Assembly: GCA_958298945.1 (NCBI GenBank)
Contig: OY282605.1
Location: 42,510,811-42,574,810, forward strand
Direction of reading: 5' to 3'
Length of the DNA stretch: 64,000 nucleotides
From: Atherix ibis
Lineage: Eukaryota; Arthropoda; Insecta; Diptera; Athericidae
Positions 10,115 to 20,062 of the stretch are shown one piece after another. How positions within the stretch are numbered: position 1 is the first letter of the stretch; the number at the start of each line of letters is the position of its first letter. The position numbers and the translations under genes are program-made. The notes below the pieces were generated by a model. It made no database searches and had not been told where the DNA came from. It was given only the letters and a program-made list of their open reading frames with translations.

Positions 10115-12600
10115 TGGAAGACCTCGTAGTAAAGACGGTAGGTCTACAGGTCTTTGGATCAGAAGGGTTCTTTGATTCAAAAAAATATTTTTTATTAAAC
10201 TATCAAAACAACAAAAAAAAGTCCTTTTTTTATGTAACTAAAATCTTTAACCTTTTTCCTACGTACAACTTCTTTGGAAGATATTATGATAAAAATTTTG
10301 CAAAATTTCTTCCACATAAAAGCACCCAAATGCCTATACTAATTTCACAAATAATCCACTATCGAATTGGTCAATATATATGCATTTCGTTTACTTAATA
10401 GAAGCCATCGCAAAATATTAGCAATTCTCTAACTGGTAGCAAAAAAAACTTAGCCCAGAAATCCAATATTATTAAATTCTTTCAACGTTCAAAGCGTAAT
10501 ACTTTTCTATGATCAATTCATCCAGACACCGAAGAGAGTTGAGCATCGGTTTTTTCTATAAGAAAATATTTTCGAAAATACCAAACACGTACGAATAAAT
10601 AAAAAGAATTCCTGTGCGTGAGTATATCCCCATTCCCCATTTTTTTTGTTGGGGTGGAATCGCATTCAATTTTCGTTATATTTACACATACGTGTGTATA
10701 TATGTAGAAGGTTATTTTCCCTTTTCTCTATCGTAGCCATACACTCGTATGCAAGTATTTCCCTGTTAGACTAGTTCCTAATTCAACTCCTGGTCATTAT
10801 TGTAGGGTTCGATTTTTCTTATAGCATCAATACCAAGTACATATACAAAATTCAGAAAGACTTTTCATAAATTTTCTTCCGCTTATTTATCAACTGCTTA
10901 TAGTTCCTTTTCCTCGAACTGATAATGTCCTGCCGTCGTCTATATTTTTTTTTTCAATTCACAAACTCTTTAATATTTTTCTTCAGCAAATCTTTATTTA
11001 AAAATCTAGCTTTCATTATCCTTTCTTTGTTTATATACAAACATATATAATTACGATAATATAGTTTTTTTTCGTTTTGTTGAACTTGCAAACACACAAG
11101 CAACTGAGAAGCATAGATCTACATAAACAAATTCTGAATACTACAGGATAACCGCAGCTCTCCAAAGGCAATTCCATAGAGAAATAAGTAAAAATAAATA
11201 AAATGAAAACCAAAGAATTTTACATATGTATGTGTGTATTAATAGATGAATTATATGTTTGCCTAGAGCTTCATGCCATCGTATAATTGGTGTTACCAGC
11301 AGCCATCTTATACGGCCGGTATTGTTTCTATAAAACACGTGCGCCCACTAACAATTTTCTTCTTAATTTTCTCTTAACGCTTTTATCGGCAGCAAGGGAC
11401 GTTGCCATATAAAATTAGATTTTTCCTTCATTCTATGTCCATTTATTATAGTTGATTCTGTTTTGCCAGCATCTTTGTGAAACTAATTAGGTGACTCTTT
11501 TGTCAGGTAACTGAGAATAAACCAAATAAATTACTTCTTGAGAAGCTGATTAAATATTGCGATAGGAAGAAATAACCATTTTCATTCTTAAGAAAGCCAA
11601 CAAAAAAAAATAAAGCATAAGAATATCTTAAATCCTTTTACTTCATGGAATTTACACTTTCACTTTCGACAATATACCATATTTTCCATCCTTATAATTA
11701 TTTTATAATAATTTCTATCCCTTGCAGTTTATTGTAAATTCTATAAATCATTTTTTACCATCGTTATATAAACTTCTTAACTTTTTAAGTTTATTTATAT
11801 TAACAGTTAATAGACCAATATTTTCAACATACAAAAATCTATAATTTATGTTAACAATTTTATAAATTTATTATTGTTTCTATTAATTTTGTTAATAAAA
11901 ATTGGAGGCTAAAAATATTTAAAGCGTAAATAGTCAAAAGGCAAGAAAATTGTTTTAACACAACACTTAAAATATTTTGTTAATAATCATTCAAAATGAT
12001 CAAACTGGCATTACTGAGCGCGATTTGGCAACACTGCGGACTTTTCCTCCACGTGGCTTATACGTTATTTGCTTCTAGATGCACAGTGCATTATCCGGTA
12101 TGATACAACTTTGAAGAGCACACAATTTTTGGTTGGTAATAAAACACTTTTGGAAAAAGGACCTCCAACATTGATAAGTGCTGAAAATATTTAATTTTTC
12201 AAGGACTTCTTAATAAAAATTATATCTTTTTATAAAACAGTGCCTTAAAGGTACAGAAAATGATTTGTTCTGACATTACATTACAGAGTCTTGGGTTCTT
12301 AACAATTACAATGACTTCTATCATACGTCCATCTCCATCAACAAGTTTTTGTAGGGAAAACGGATTCCTGTGGTTGCCTAGTCCCCTTGTTGACTTGATC
12401 AAAAGCCGTGAGACTTTTTTCCTCCCAATATCAAAAAACACTTGAAACGACGCCTTCGTGGTGCTTCATATATTTTTTGACCTTAGATATGAAGCGTGCT
12501 TATTATTAGATATAAAGCGCGTTGCAGCACAACTTGTTTTGTAGGAGGTGAAGTTTCTTCAAAAATAGAATTGGAAACAGTTTGCTGGAGATGATTTTGT
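10115..12600. other. AT-rich stretch, no supported gene
   Basis: No element ends or protein family could be recognised. Short frames on both strands near 11030-11340 and 12220-12445 have no recognisable domains. Confidence 0.4.
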
Positions 12601-12604
12601 ATAT

Positions 12605-14725
12605 CTATCTGCAGTTGTCAGCTCTGCGCAGAAGTTATGATAATGGAAACCTACGAGCGTCAAGTGATGGGGGTATATCGTCGAAACGCACTTCGAGTCT
12701 CGAGAGTATTTCGTACTGTTTCTGCATACTCTATTTGAAAGCATTCCGTACTATTTATGCGACAATATATCTGCACAACTCCTATGTACACAGAAGCTAT
12801 GATAATGGAAACCTACGAGCGTCAAGTGATAGAGGTATATCGTCGAAACGCACTTCGAGTCTCGAGAGTATTTCGTACTGTTTCTGCATACTCTATTTGA
12901 AAGCATTCCGTACTATTTAATCGACAATATATCTGCACAACTCCTATGTACACAGAAGCTATGATAATGGAAACCTACAAGCGTCAAGTGATGGGGGTAT
13001 ATCGTCGAAATGCACTTCGAGTCTCGAGAGTATTCCGTACAGTTTCTGCATACTCTATTCGAAGGCATTTCGTACTATTTATGCGACAATATACCTGCAC
13101 AACTCCTATGTACACAGAAGCTATGATAATGGAAACCTACGAGCGTCAAGTGATGGGGGTATATTGTCGAAACGCACTTCGAGTCTCGAGAGTATTCCGT
13201 ACAGTTTCTGCATACTCTATTCGAAGGCATTCCGTACTATTTATGCGACAATATATCTGCACAACTCCTATGTACACAGGAGCTATGATAATGGAAACCT
13301 ACAAGCGTCAAGTGATGGGGGTATATCGTCGAAACGCACTTCGAGTCTCGAGAGTATTTCGTACAGTTTCTGCATACTCTATTTGAAAGCATTCCGTACT
13401 ATTTATGCGACAATATATCTGCACAACTCCTATGTACACAGAAGCTATGATAATGGAAACCTACGAGCGTCAAGTGATGGGGGTATATCGTCGAAATGCA
13501 CTTCGAGTCTCGAGAGTATTCCGTACAGTTTCTGCATACTCTATTCGAAGGCATTCCGTACTATTTAATCGACAATATATCTGCACAACTCCTATGTACA
13601 CAGAAGCTATGATAATGGAAACCTACGAGCGTCAAGTGATAGAGGTATATCGTCGAAACGCACTTCGAGTCTCGAGAGTATTTCGTACAGTTTCTGCATA
13701 CTCTATTCGAAGGCATTTCGTACTATTTATGCGACAATATACCTGCACAACTCCTATGTACACAGAAGCTATGATAATGGAAACCTACGAGCGTCAAGTG
13801 ATGGGGGTATATTGTCGAAACGCACTTCGAGTCTCGAGAGTATTCCGTACAGTTTCTGCATACTCTATTCGAAGGCATTCCGTACTATTTATGCGACAAT
13901 ATATCTGCACAACTCCTATGTACACAGGAGCTATGATAATGGAAACCTACAAGCGTCAAGTGATGGGGGTATATCGTCGAAATGCACTTCGAGTCTCGAG
14001 AGTATTTCGTACAGTTTCTGCATACTCTATTCGAATGCATCCTCTACAATTTATGCGACAATATATCTGCACAACTCCTATGTACACAGAAGCTATGATA
14101 ATAGAAACCTACGAGCGTCAAGTGATATTGTCAAAACGCACTTCGAGTCTCGAGATTATTCCGTACTGTTTATGCATACTCTATTCGAATGCATTCCGTA
14201 CTATTTGTGCGACAATATATCTGCACAACTCCTATGTACACAGAAGCTATGGTAACGGAAACCTACATGCGTCAAGTGATGCGGGTATATCGTCAAAACG
14301 CACTTCGAGTCTCGAAAGCATTCCGTACTATTTCGTAGGCTCCGGTCCTTATTAGTGCTAACATTCTGTTAATCGATCTTTTGACGTATGAAAGAGTCAC
14401 AAAATATCATCGACGACGCGAGGCAAGTGAAATCCATCGGCTCACCGTTAACAGGGAGGAAAGAATTGCAACTGTGGCGAGATGGCAGCGATATTGGGAG
14501 TTTTCAATTAAAAGAAAATAGGCACATAACCTCATTCTTTAAATAGCCAGGTGGAGCAGAATAGGCCATGGAGAAGTGGACCACTATATAGTCCAATTTC
14601 TGACACGGCATGGATGCTTCAGGGTATATTTATATTGCTTTAAGGTGCAAGTTGATACCACTTGCCCTAATCAAGGATGCAAAGCATGTCTCTTCTGTCT
14701 TAAAGCATCTTAGATATGCCCTGAG
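12605..14725 (+). pseudogene. R1-type non-LTR retrotransposon relic interrupted by tandem amplification
   Basis: At 12611-12630 the sequence reads like the AVVSS codons that precede the LLYGAPVW segment in the R1-type element at 59061. The following segment (MYTEAMIMETYERQ, then RRNALRVSRVFRTVS) aligns with YGAPVWAKSLELTTYRKTMS and RLSAIRVASAYR of that element, and it is repeated many times. Downstream of the array the element resumes: ISANILLIDLLTYERV (14355-14400), EERIATVARWQRYWEFS (14455-14510), then GEVDHYIVQFLTRHGCFRVY (14567-14630), matching the block GEVWYYITQLLTGHGCFRAY of the 59-kb copy. Several frameshifts and stops show that it is dead. The 5' part of the element and its 3' end are not visible. 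Confidence 0.85.
12631..14334 (+). repeat. tandem array, 162-bp unit (54 codons) of R1-type reverse-transcriptase origin, about 10.5 copies
   Basis: Unit starts (gaagctatgataatggaaac or variants) fall at 12631, 12793, 12955, 13117, 13279, 13441, 13603, 13765, 13927, 14089 and 14243. The period is exactly 162 bp nine times, then 154 bp because the unit at 14089 lacks 8 bp. Since 162 is divisible by three, every unit keeps the retrotransposon frame. About 37 codons per unit are recognisable reverse-transcriptase C-terminal sequence and about 17 (RRHSVLFMRQYICTTP) are of unknown origin. Units 1, 2 and 5 carry a TGA in this frame (tatttga), so no protein spans the whole array; 13405-14355 is open. 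Units 4 and 8 appear identical. Confidence 0.97.
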
Positions 14726-14729
14726 AAAA

Positions 14730-15200
14730 GAAAAAAGTGAAGAAAATAATCTGTGAGCAGCTGTCTCTGAAACGCATCATCAGAATACGTATCCTGAATA
14801 AAAAAAAAAGCTGCACAAAACAGAAGAATGGGAACAAGGAGAGCGTGCAGCTTAAATAGGGAGTAGACTGATATCATTGGCTTAATATCAGTCTACTCCT
14901 CATGAAGTAATATCTGATGGTAGTTCCATGAGGAGTTACATTTGAAAAAAAGGAAGTGGGTTTTAATTGGTATAAATCTGAGATCCTGTAGTGATCGGTA
15001 TATCTCTACAGCGTCCCTAAAAAAACACCTCCCTATCCACGTATAATATTGATTTTAACATGCAGACGAGTAAACAAGCTTCGAAATAGCAATTCCAGAA
15101 CAGGATCTAAAAAATTCGCTAAAATCGCCGGAAAAATCCATTATCCATATGGAATTTCTTTCGGACGGGTAAAGTGTCAACAAACGATATTATAAGACCA
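14730..15200. other. no gene; contains a short hairpin
   Basis: No protein family recognised. A perfect 15-bp inverted repeat lies at 14860-14899. Confidence 0.45.
14860..14899. repeat. perfect inverted repeat, 15-bp arms, 10-nt loop
   Basis: ggagtagactgatat at 14860-14874 is reverse-complementary to atatcagtctactcc at 14885-14899. Confidence 0.95.
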
Positions 15201-15206
15201 TTTTGA

Positions 15207-15480
15207 GAGGACTATTTTTACTGTATTATTAGTAATTTATTTTACAATTCTACAAGGATACGAATACATTGAAACTCCATTTACTATCGCAGATGCAGTT
15301 TATGGATCTACATTTTCTATAGCAACAGGATTTCATGATATTTATGTAATTATTGGAACATCATTCCTTTTATTATGTTTAATACGTCATTTAAATAATC
15401 ATTTCTCTATAAATTATTACTTTGGATTTAAAGCTGCAGCGTGACTACTTTTATATATCTCAATTTACTGACGAGGAGGT
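15207..15480 (+). pseudogene. cox3: cox3 fragment (cytochrome c oxidase subunit III), mitochondrial origin
   Basis: With the invertebrate mitochondrial code the sequence reads [20 protein letters not shown], then [20 protein letters not shown], then [20 protein letters not shown] and LLLYISIYWRGG, the last ~100 residues of the subunit, an inner-membrane component of respiratory complex IV. TGA codons at 15442-15444 and 15469-15471 stand where Trp is expected. A single-base loss near 15217-15221 breaks the frame at the left. The codons expected between the conserved AAAW and LLLYI (about nine, YWHFVDVVW in insects) are missing in frame. Nuclear and non-functional. Confidence 0.95.
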
Positions 15481-15482
15481 TC

Positions 15483-15540
15483 ATTTATTTATATAGTATG
15501 ACTTCCAATCATAAGGACTAATAATTTTAGTATATATATA
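15483..15540 (+). pseudogene. trnG: trnG copy (mitochondrial tRNA-Gly), mitochondrial origin
   Basis: Directly after cox3. The anticodon arm gacttccaatcataagg (anticodon TCC) is preserved with flanking tttatatagtat. The D/anticodon junction looks shortened relative to insect trnG. Lies in its expected position before nad3. Confidence 0.85.
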
Positions 15541-15824
15541 ATTTCTATAATATTTATAATTATTATTAATAATTTTAACAATTTCTTTAATTGCAAGACC
15601 AACAAAAATCAATGATCTCCATTTGAATGTGGATTTGACCCAAAAAGTTCTCGTTTACCTTTTTTATTAAAATTTTTTTTTAATTTTTGATAAAGAAATT
15701 GCATTAATTTTACAAATAATTTAAATTTTCATATATCATAGTATAAACAGTTAAAAGAATTATATTTATTTTAATTAGATTATATCATGAAAAAAATCAA
15801 GGAGCTCTTGAATGATCAAATTAA
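15541..15824 (+). pseudogene. nad3: nad3 copy (NADH dehydrogenase subunit 3), mitochondrial origin
   Basis: The diagnostic nad3 core SPFECGFDPKSSRLPFLL is encoded at about 15616-15670, followed by LIFDKEIALIL (15682-15720) and the C-terminus LYHEKNQGALEWSN, ending at TAA 15822-15824 with TGA 15813-15815 as Trp. The blocks lie in different frames and the N-terminal hydrophobic helix is poorly kept, so it is a decayed copy of this complex I membrane subunit. Confidence 0.93.
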
Positions 15825-15829
15825 AAAAT

Positions 15830-15892
15830 TGGGTTATAGTTAATTATAATATTTGATTTGCATTCAAAAAATATTGAATTTCAATCTCCCTT
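15830..15892 (+). pseudogene. trnA: trnA copy (mitochondrial tRNA-Ala), mitochondrial origin
   Basis: gggttatagttaattataat starts the gene and atttgatttgcattcaaaaa holds the anticodon loop (TGC), closely matching insect mitochondrial trnA. It follows nad3 by a few bases, as expected. Confidence 0.92.
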
Positions 15893-15897
15893 ATAAA

Positions 15898-15961
15898 GAA
15901 TATCATAAAATTTATTGGAATTAGTTTCGACCTAATTTAAGATAATTTTTATCCTGATTCT
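15898..15961 (+). pseudogene. trnR: trnR copy (mitochondrial tRNA-Arg), mitochondrial origin
   Basis: The anticodon arm ttagtttcgacctaa (anticodon TCG) and the acceptor halves gaatat / gattct match insect trnR in its expected place between trnA and trnN. Confidence 0.9.
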
Positions 15962-15974
15962 AAATTATAAATTA

Positions 15975-16045
15975 TTAATTGACGCCAAAAAAAGAGGCAT
16001 ACTATGTCACTGCTAATGATATAATTGAATAATTATGCTAATTAA
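15975..16045 (+). pseudogene. trnN: trnN copy (mitochondrial tRNA-Asn), mitochondrial origin
   Basis: ttaattgacgccaaaaaaag, then aggcat...cactgctaatg, and ctaattaagg follow insect trnN. The anticodon position reads GCT (ctgctaatg) where GTT is expected, a change tolerable only in a dead copy. There are small insertions in the D arm and variable region. Confidence 0.9.
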
Positions 16046-16049
16046 GGAA

Positions 16050-16113
16050 GTATTTAGATCAAGAAAAAGCTGCTAACTTTTAACTTTAATGGTTTAATTC
16101 CATTTATACTTGT
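16050..16113 (+). pseudogene. trnS1: trnS1 copy (mitochondrial tRNA-Ser AGN), mitochondrial origin
   Basis: aaaagctgctaacttttaac (anticodon GCT) followed by aatggtttaattccattta matches insect trnS1, which lacks a normal D arm. It sits between trnN and trnE as in the ancestral order. Confidence 0.9.
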
Positions 16114-16131
16114 ACTTATTACTGCCTATCC

Positions 16132-16197
16132 ATTTATATAGTTTAATAAAAAAAAAAACGTCACATTTTCACTGTAAAAATAAAGAAATTATTTTAT
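16132..16197 (+). pseudogene. trnE: trnE copy (mitochondrial tRNA-Glu), mitochondrial origin
   Basis: atttatatagtttaataaaa and acattttcactgtaaaaata (anticodon TTC) match insect trnE. A lengthened A run follows the D arm. It is the last recognisable mitochondrial gene in this insertion. Confidence 0.9.
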
Positions 16198-16199
16198 CA

Positions 16200-19135
16200 T
16201 CGCAAATAGTCAGATTTTTTATAAAACTAGGCGCCAGAATAATGCACTCTGCAACACAGCAACCATTTTACTTGAATTTTTGGTGAAAACTATCGATCAA
16301 GCACTGTTTTCACCATAAACGATTCCACAGGACATTTTTCTATTCTCCAAGATAAAATTACCAGTTCGTGAAAGACAACTTGAGTCAAATAAAGCCAGAA
16401 GGATATGAAGGTGATACCAATAAGTGCCTAAAATTAAGAGCTTTATAAAAATGGGTTAATCATTGGCATCAATGAATTACTTCAAATAAAGGATATTTTA
16501 AGGATAAAAATAGAAATCCAATTTTGAAACTAATATTTTATGTTATTTATTTATTAATATCAGATACAAATTTGTCACAATTCGTACTCTCAATGCATAT
16601 AAACTTTTTGCATGTCCTTTTAAAATAAAATAGAAATTATATTTTTAATAATAATTCCATTACTTTGATGGTAAACATATTTTTTATTAAAACATAACTT
16701 TTTAAAATTTAATTTATTTTAATAAAAAGAAAAAATGAATACTTTATTAGGAATTTAATTTATTTATAAATTAAATTCCTATTAAAGTATTCAAATTTCC
16801 AATTTAAATTATTAATAAAAATTTAATTCGGCCTTATTTTCAAGATGAAAATTAGGTTTTTTTTTTTTGGAAAAGTTTAATATTTTTTAATTTGGTCAAA
16901 GAAAAAATTTTAAAAAAGAATTCTACAAGGAAAGAGCTTTTTTTTTGGATACAGAAAGAAAAAAACCAATACATTTAACAAATACCCTTTTTATTTAAAA
17001 AAAAAAAAAAAAAAAAAAAGAAAATGTTAAAAAAATAACTTTTGGTAATTTTTTCTTCAAACTATTTAAATATAATAACATCTTTTTATAACTTTTATTG
17101 TATAAAACAAATTTGTCCTTATTTTTTAAAGGATATAAAAATATAAAAAAATATATAAAAGAGATATTTCAATGTATTCTTTAATAGAAATATGTTAAAT
17201 ACACTCGTAAATAATGGTGAATTGCATATAAATCTCAATAAAACTACTCCGGTTCATGGCGCATTAGTTTGACTAAAAAAAAATGGGTAAAAAATTTATA
17301 AATAATTTGGTTAAAATTCAATTAAATGCTTTTTTGATAAATAAATTATATTTTTGAACGCATAACATTTGATTTAAAATTCATTTTACGAATATCATAC
17401 GCATAAGAGCGTAAGTAGTTTTCAGTTAGTCAACTATTTTTATATAGATGTATCTGTTAATATCACAAATAATATTATAAATATATATTTTGCAGTTAAA
17501 TTAACAAATATTTCATTTGATGTTTAATAAAAATTCCATTTAGATTGAGTGTTGTTAATTCTCATATACTCGTAACGAGATAAAAGAAATTATTTTATCC
17601 CTAATGAGAAGCACTTCAAATTTAATGAAATATGCAAATTTATATAATTATTTTTTTATATTGTAGAATTTTTTCTACTATTATTATTATTTATTCTATG
17701 AAAGATAGAACATAAAATCTCCAACTTAGGGTGGGTTTGGGGAATTTTGATCTACCACATTTTATAAATGTAAAATTCATTAAAAATTTTATTATAATTT
17801 GTTATATTTCATTTTGTTTATTTATGTTGCAATGAGATTTATAAAAAAAATCAATGCAATGATAATTTTATGCATTTTGTATAAAATGGAATCTAAATGG
17901 TATTTTTTCTTCATTTGAATTTATTTTTCTTTCGAATTCAATATGCACAAACGGAGCAAAACTGCATCGAAACAAAATCGCCACACAAATAATATATTCA
18001 TTATGCAAATATTCATCTTGATGCAATTATATGCGAGGAGTGTAAATGGTCTTTATTTAATTGAATTTAAATAAGAACGAAAACCTCATCATAAGTGTAC
18101 ACAATTAGGTATTTTTCTAATTTTCATCTTCAAAATCATAAACGAAATTAATTTTGTCGAATTTCAATTATTTTTCACCCACATTTTATTTAACAATTTA
18201 TTTTTTTTCTTTTTTAACAAAAAAAACCAACTACTTATAGAGTATGACATTTTATTTATTATATTCTTTTTGTAAAATGCTTTTAGAATTTTTCATTTTG
18301 TCAACTTTAGGTGAAGTAACCAAAAAAAAAAAAAAACTACCCCAAATTTTCATTAAGTCAATTCTGTAAGTTTAACAGCAGGGCGCCATCGCCAACACAA
18401 CATGATCGATACAATAGCAAATTTCCTTTTTTCATCGTCCTTTTTTCCATTCGTTAATTCTCTATATTTGTATGTCCTTTTCTCCCATTTACAAAATCTG
18501 CACTTACTTTCTTTTTTCATTTCTTCTATTCATATATTAGAGGAGAAAATATTCTCAGCTCTGCTGTCATTCTTTTGATCAGATCCCATGGGTAGGAAGG
18601 AATTGTAGTGACACTCTGGACCGATTACGGATACCAGGATATACGTAACCATTATAGTATGAATTGGTTTATTGTTATCGTACAATGCACAACTAGTACT
18701 GTTGGTGGTTGTCATTTGTATAAGAAAAATATGACCAACAAAATTCCAGACATCTGATATTAACATTGCTCAAAAATAAATGTTTAAAGTATTGAATTGA
18801 AGAAATTTCCTTCTCTTTTGCCTATTTATAAAAATCTATTTTTCATAAATTTATAAAGTGAGTATGGATTATATTTTATTTTTAAATTAGTATAAATACC
18901 CTTTTTATAAAAAAAATGTTTCAAAAAATATTTATATAAGAACACATTTTCAAAAAAAAATTATATAAAAATTTACAAGATAATTAAAAAAAAATCTACA
19001 TTCCTTTTGGCTTAATTATTTGTATTTATTCAATTTTTTTAAAAATTACTCTTAAACTTGAAAGATAAAATTAAAGTCTATCTTAAATAATATATTATCC
19101 ATTTCATGATGTAAATAGCACATGTAATTATATAT
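16200..19135. other. AT-rich stretch, no supported gene
   Basis: Very AT-rich with many homopolymer runs, including a 23-nt poly(A) at 16997-17019. The minus-strand open frame at 18530-18766 is less biased than its surroundings, but I recognise no family in it. Confidence 0.4.
16737..16792. repeat. near-perfect palindrome, 27-bp arms, 2-nt loop
   Basis: Left arm 16737-16763 and right arm 16766-16792 are reverse complements with one mismatch (centre tt at 16764-16765). Confidence 0.95.
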
Positions 19136-19137
19136 GC

Positions 19138-19955
19138 CAGCCTCTTTTTATGTTTCACGTCGATTTTTTTCGGTCGCCATTTTAATTAAGATGACATTTA
19201 TCTGTTGGCATTTGACAGCTGTAGCCAAATGACCATAAATGGCGGCGAGACTGGAGTGTTCGAGTTTGACAGTTTGATTTAGACGGCCAGTATTTTTGCC
19301 CAATTTGGGGTATTAAAAACCCTCAACCTTCAAAGACCTCTACGCCCTCGTAGAGTAACTATGTGGTGCGACATTTGGGCCGACGACATTATTGGGCCAT
19401 ATTTCTTTGAGGATGCTGGAGGCAATGTTGTAAATGTTACTGGTGACCGCTATTGGGATATGTTGCAAAACTTTTTTCTCCCCAAATTAGATCAATTAGG
19501 CCCTAAGAATATGGGGTTCCAACAAGATGGTACCACATTACACGTAGATCATGCTACGATGCAAATTTTGAGAGAAATTTTTCCCGGCTGAATAATGTTA
19601 AAAAATGGTTTTCCGCTAATTTGAACGCTCCTGATTTATTCGTATGGGAGAAGGAAAAGGTGTACACTAATAAACCAACCATAACCTCTATGTTTAAGGA
19701 CAACATCCGAAACGAAATTACTGAAATAACACCTGAAGTCTGTAAAAATCTTATGAAAAATATGCTTAAAAGAGCACACCTTTGTATCGTAGCCAAAGAT
19801 AGGCTTTTGAGCAGCATCATTTGCTCTTTTAAATAAAAATCAATTTAATCAATCAATAAAATATAAATTATAAAATTGTATTTCATTTAAAAGTTATTAA
19901 AAAGAATATAAAACATAAAATATTTTCGGGACTTGGAACATAAAACGTACACTGT
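19138..19955 (+). mobile_element. Tc/IS630-like DDE element, family B copy 2 (decayed)
   Basis: A 76-codon open segment (19361-19591) reads VWCDIWADDIIGPYFFEDAG..., GDRYWDMLQNFFLPKLDQLG, then MGFQQDGTTLHVDHATMQIL, the middle of a DDE transposase with the second catalytic Asp in QQDG. After a frame break, 19621-19836 gives PDLFVWEKEKVYTNKPTITS and IRNEITEITPEVCKNLMKN, the C-terminal helices. The N-terminal DNA-binding part and the first catalytic Asp are mostly gone. Ends: cctctttttatgtttcacg near 19141 and, inverted, cttggaacataaaacgtaca near 19932, similar to those of the copy at 3094-4062. The internal ggtcgccattttaatt block at 19172 is shared with the other two copies. About 820 bp, non-functional. 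Confidence 0.85.
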
Positions 19956-20062
19956 ATTATTTAAGAAAACTTTATTATCTCTTAGTTTGTGATTGTGTAA
20001 TTTTATTTATAAATTATTCACATTTTTACAAACTTTCAATTTAAATTATTTTGCCGTAGCTA

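Larger units (their letters stand above)
15205..16198 (+). other. nuclear copy of mitochondrial DNA (NUMT), cox3 to trnE
   Basis: About 1 kb is collinear with an insect mitochondrial genome: 3' part of cox3, trnG, nad3, trnA, trnR, trnN, trnS1 and trnE, all on one strand in the ancestral insect order. The coding parts need the invertebrate mitochondrial code (TGA read as Trp) to make sense, and contain indels and missing pieces incompatible with a working organelle genome. The flanks are ordinary AT-rich nuclear sequence with transposon debris. trnF, expected next on the opposite strand, is not recognisable, so the copy ends near 16198. It shows that mitochondrial DNA was inserted into this nuclear locus some time ago. 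Confidence 0.95.

Noticed and set aside
15483..16197. Functional tRNA genes
   Set aside because: All are mitochondrial-type sequences in organelle order with damaging changes and no sign of nuclear tRNA promoters.
18530..18766. Possible host gene exon on the minus strand
   Set aside because: Open for 78 codons and less AT-rich, but no domain, splice context or neighbouring exons that I can support.
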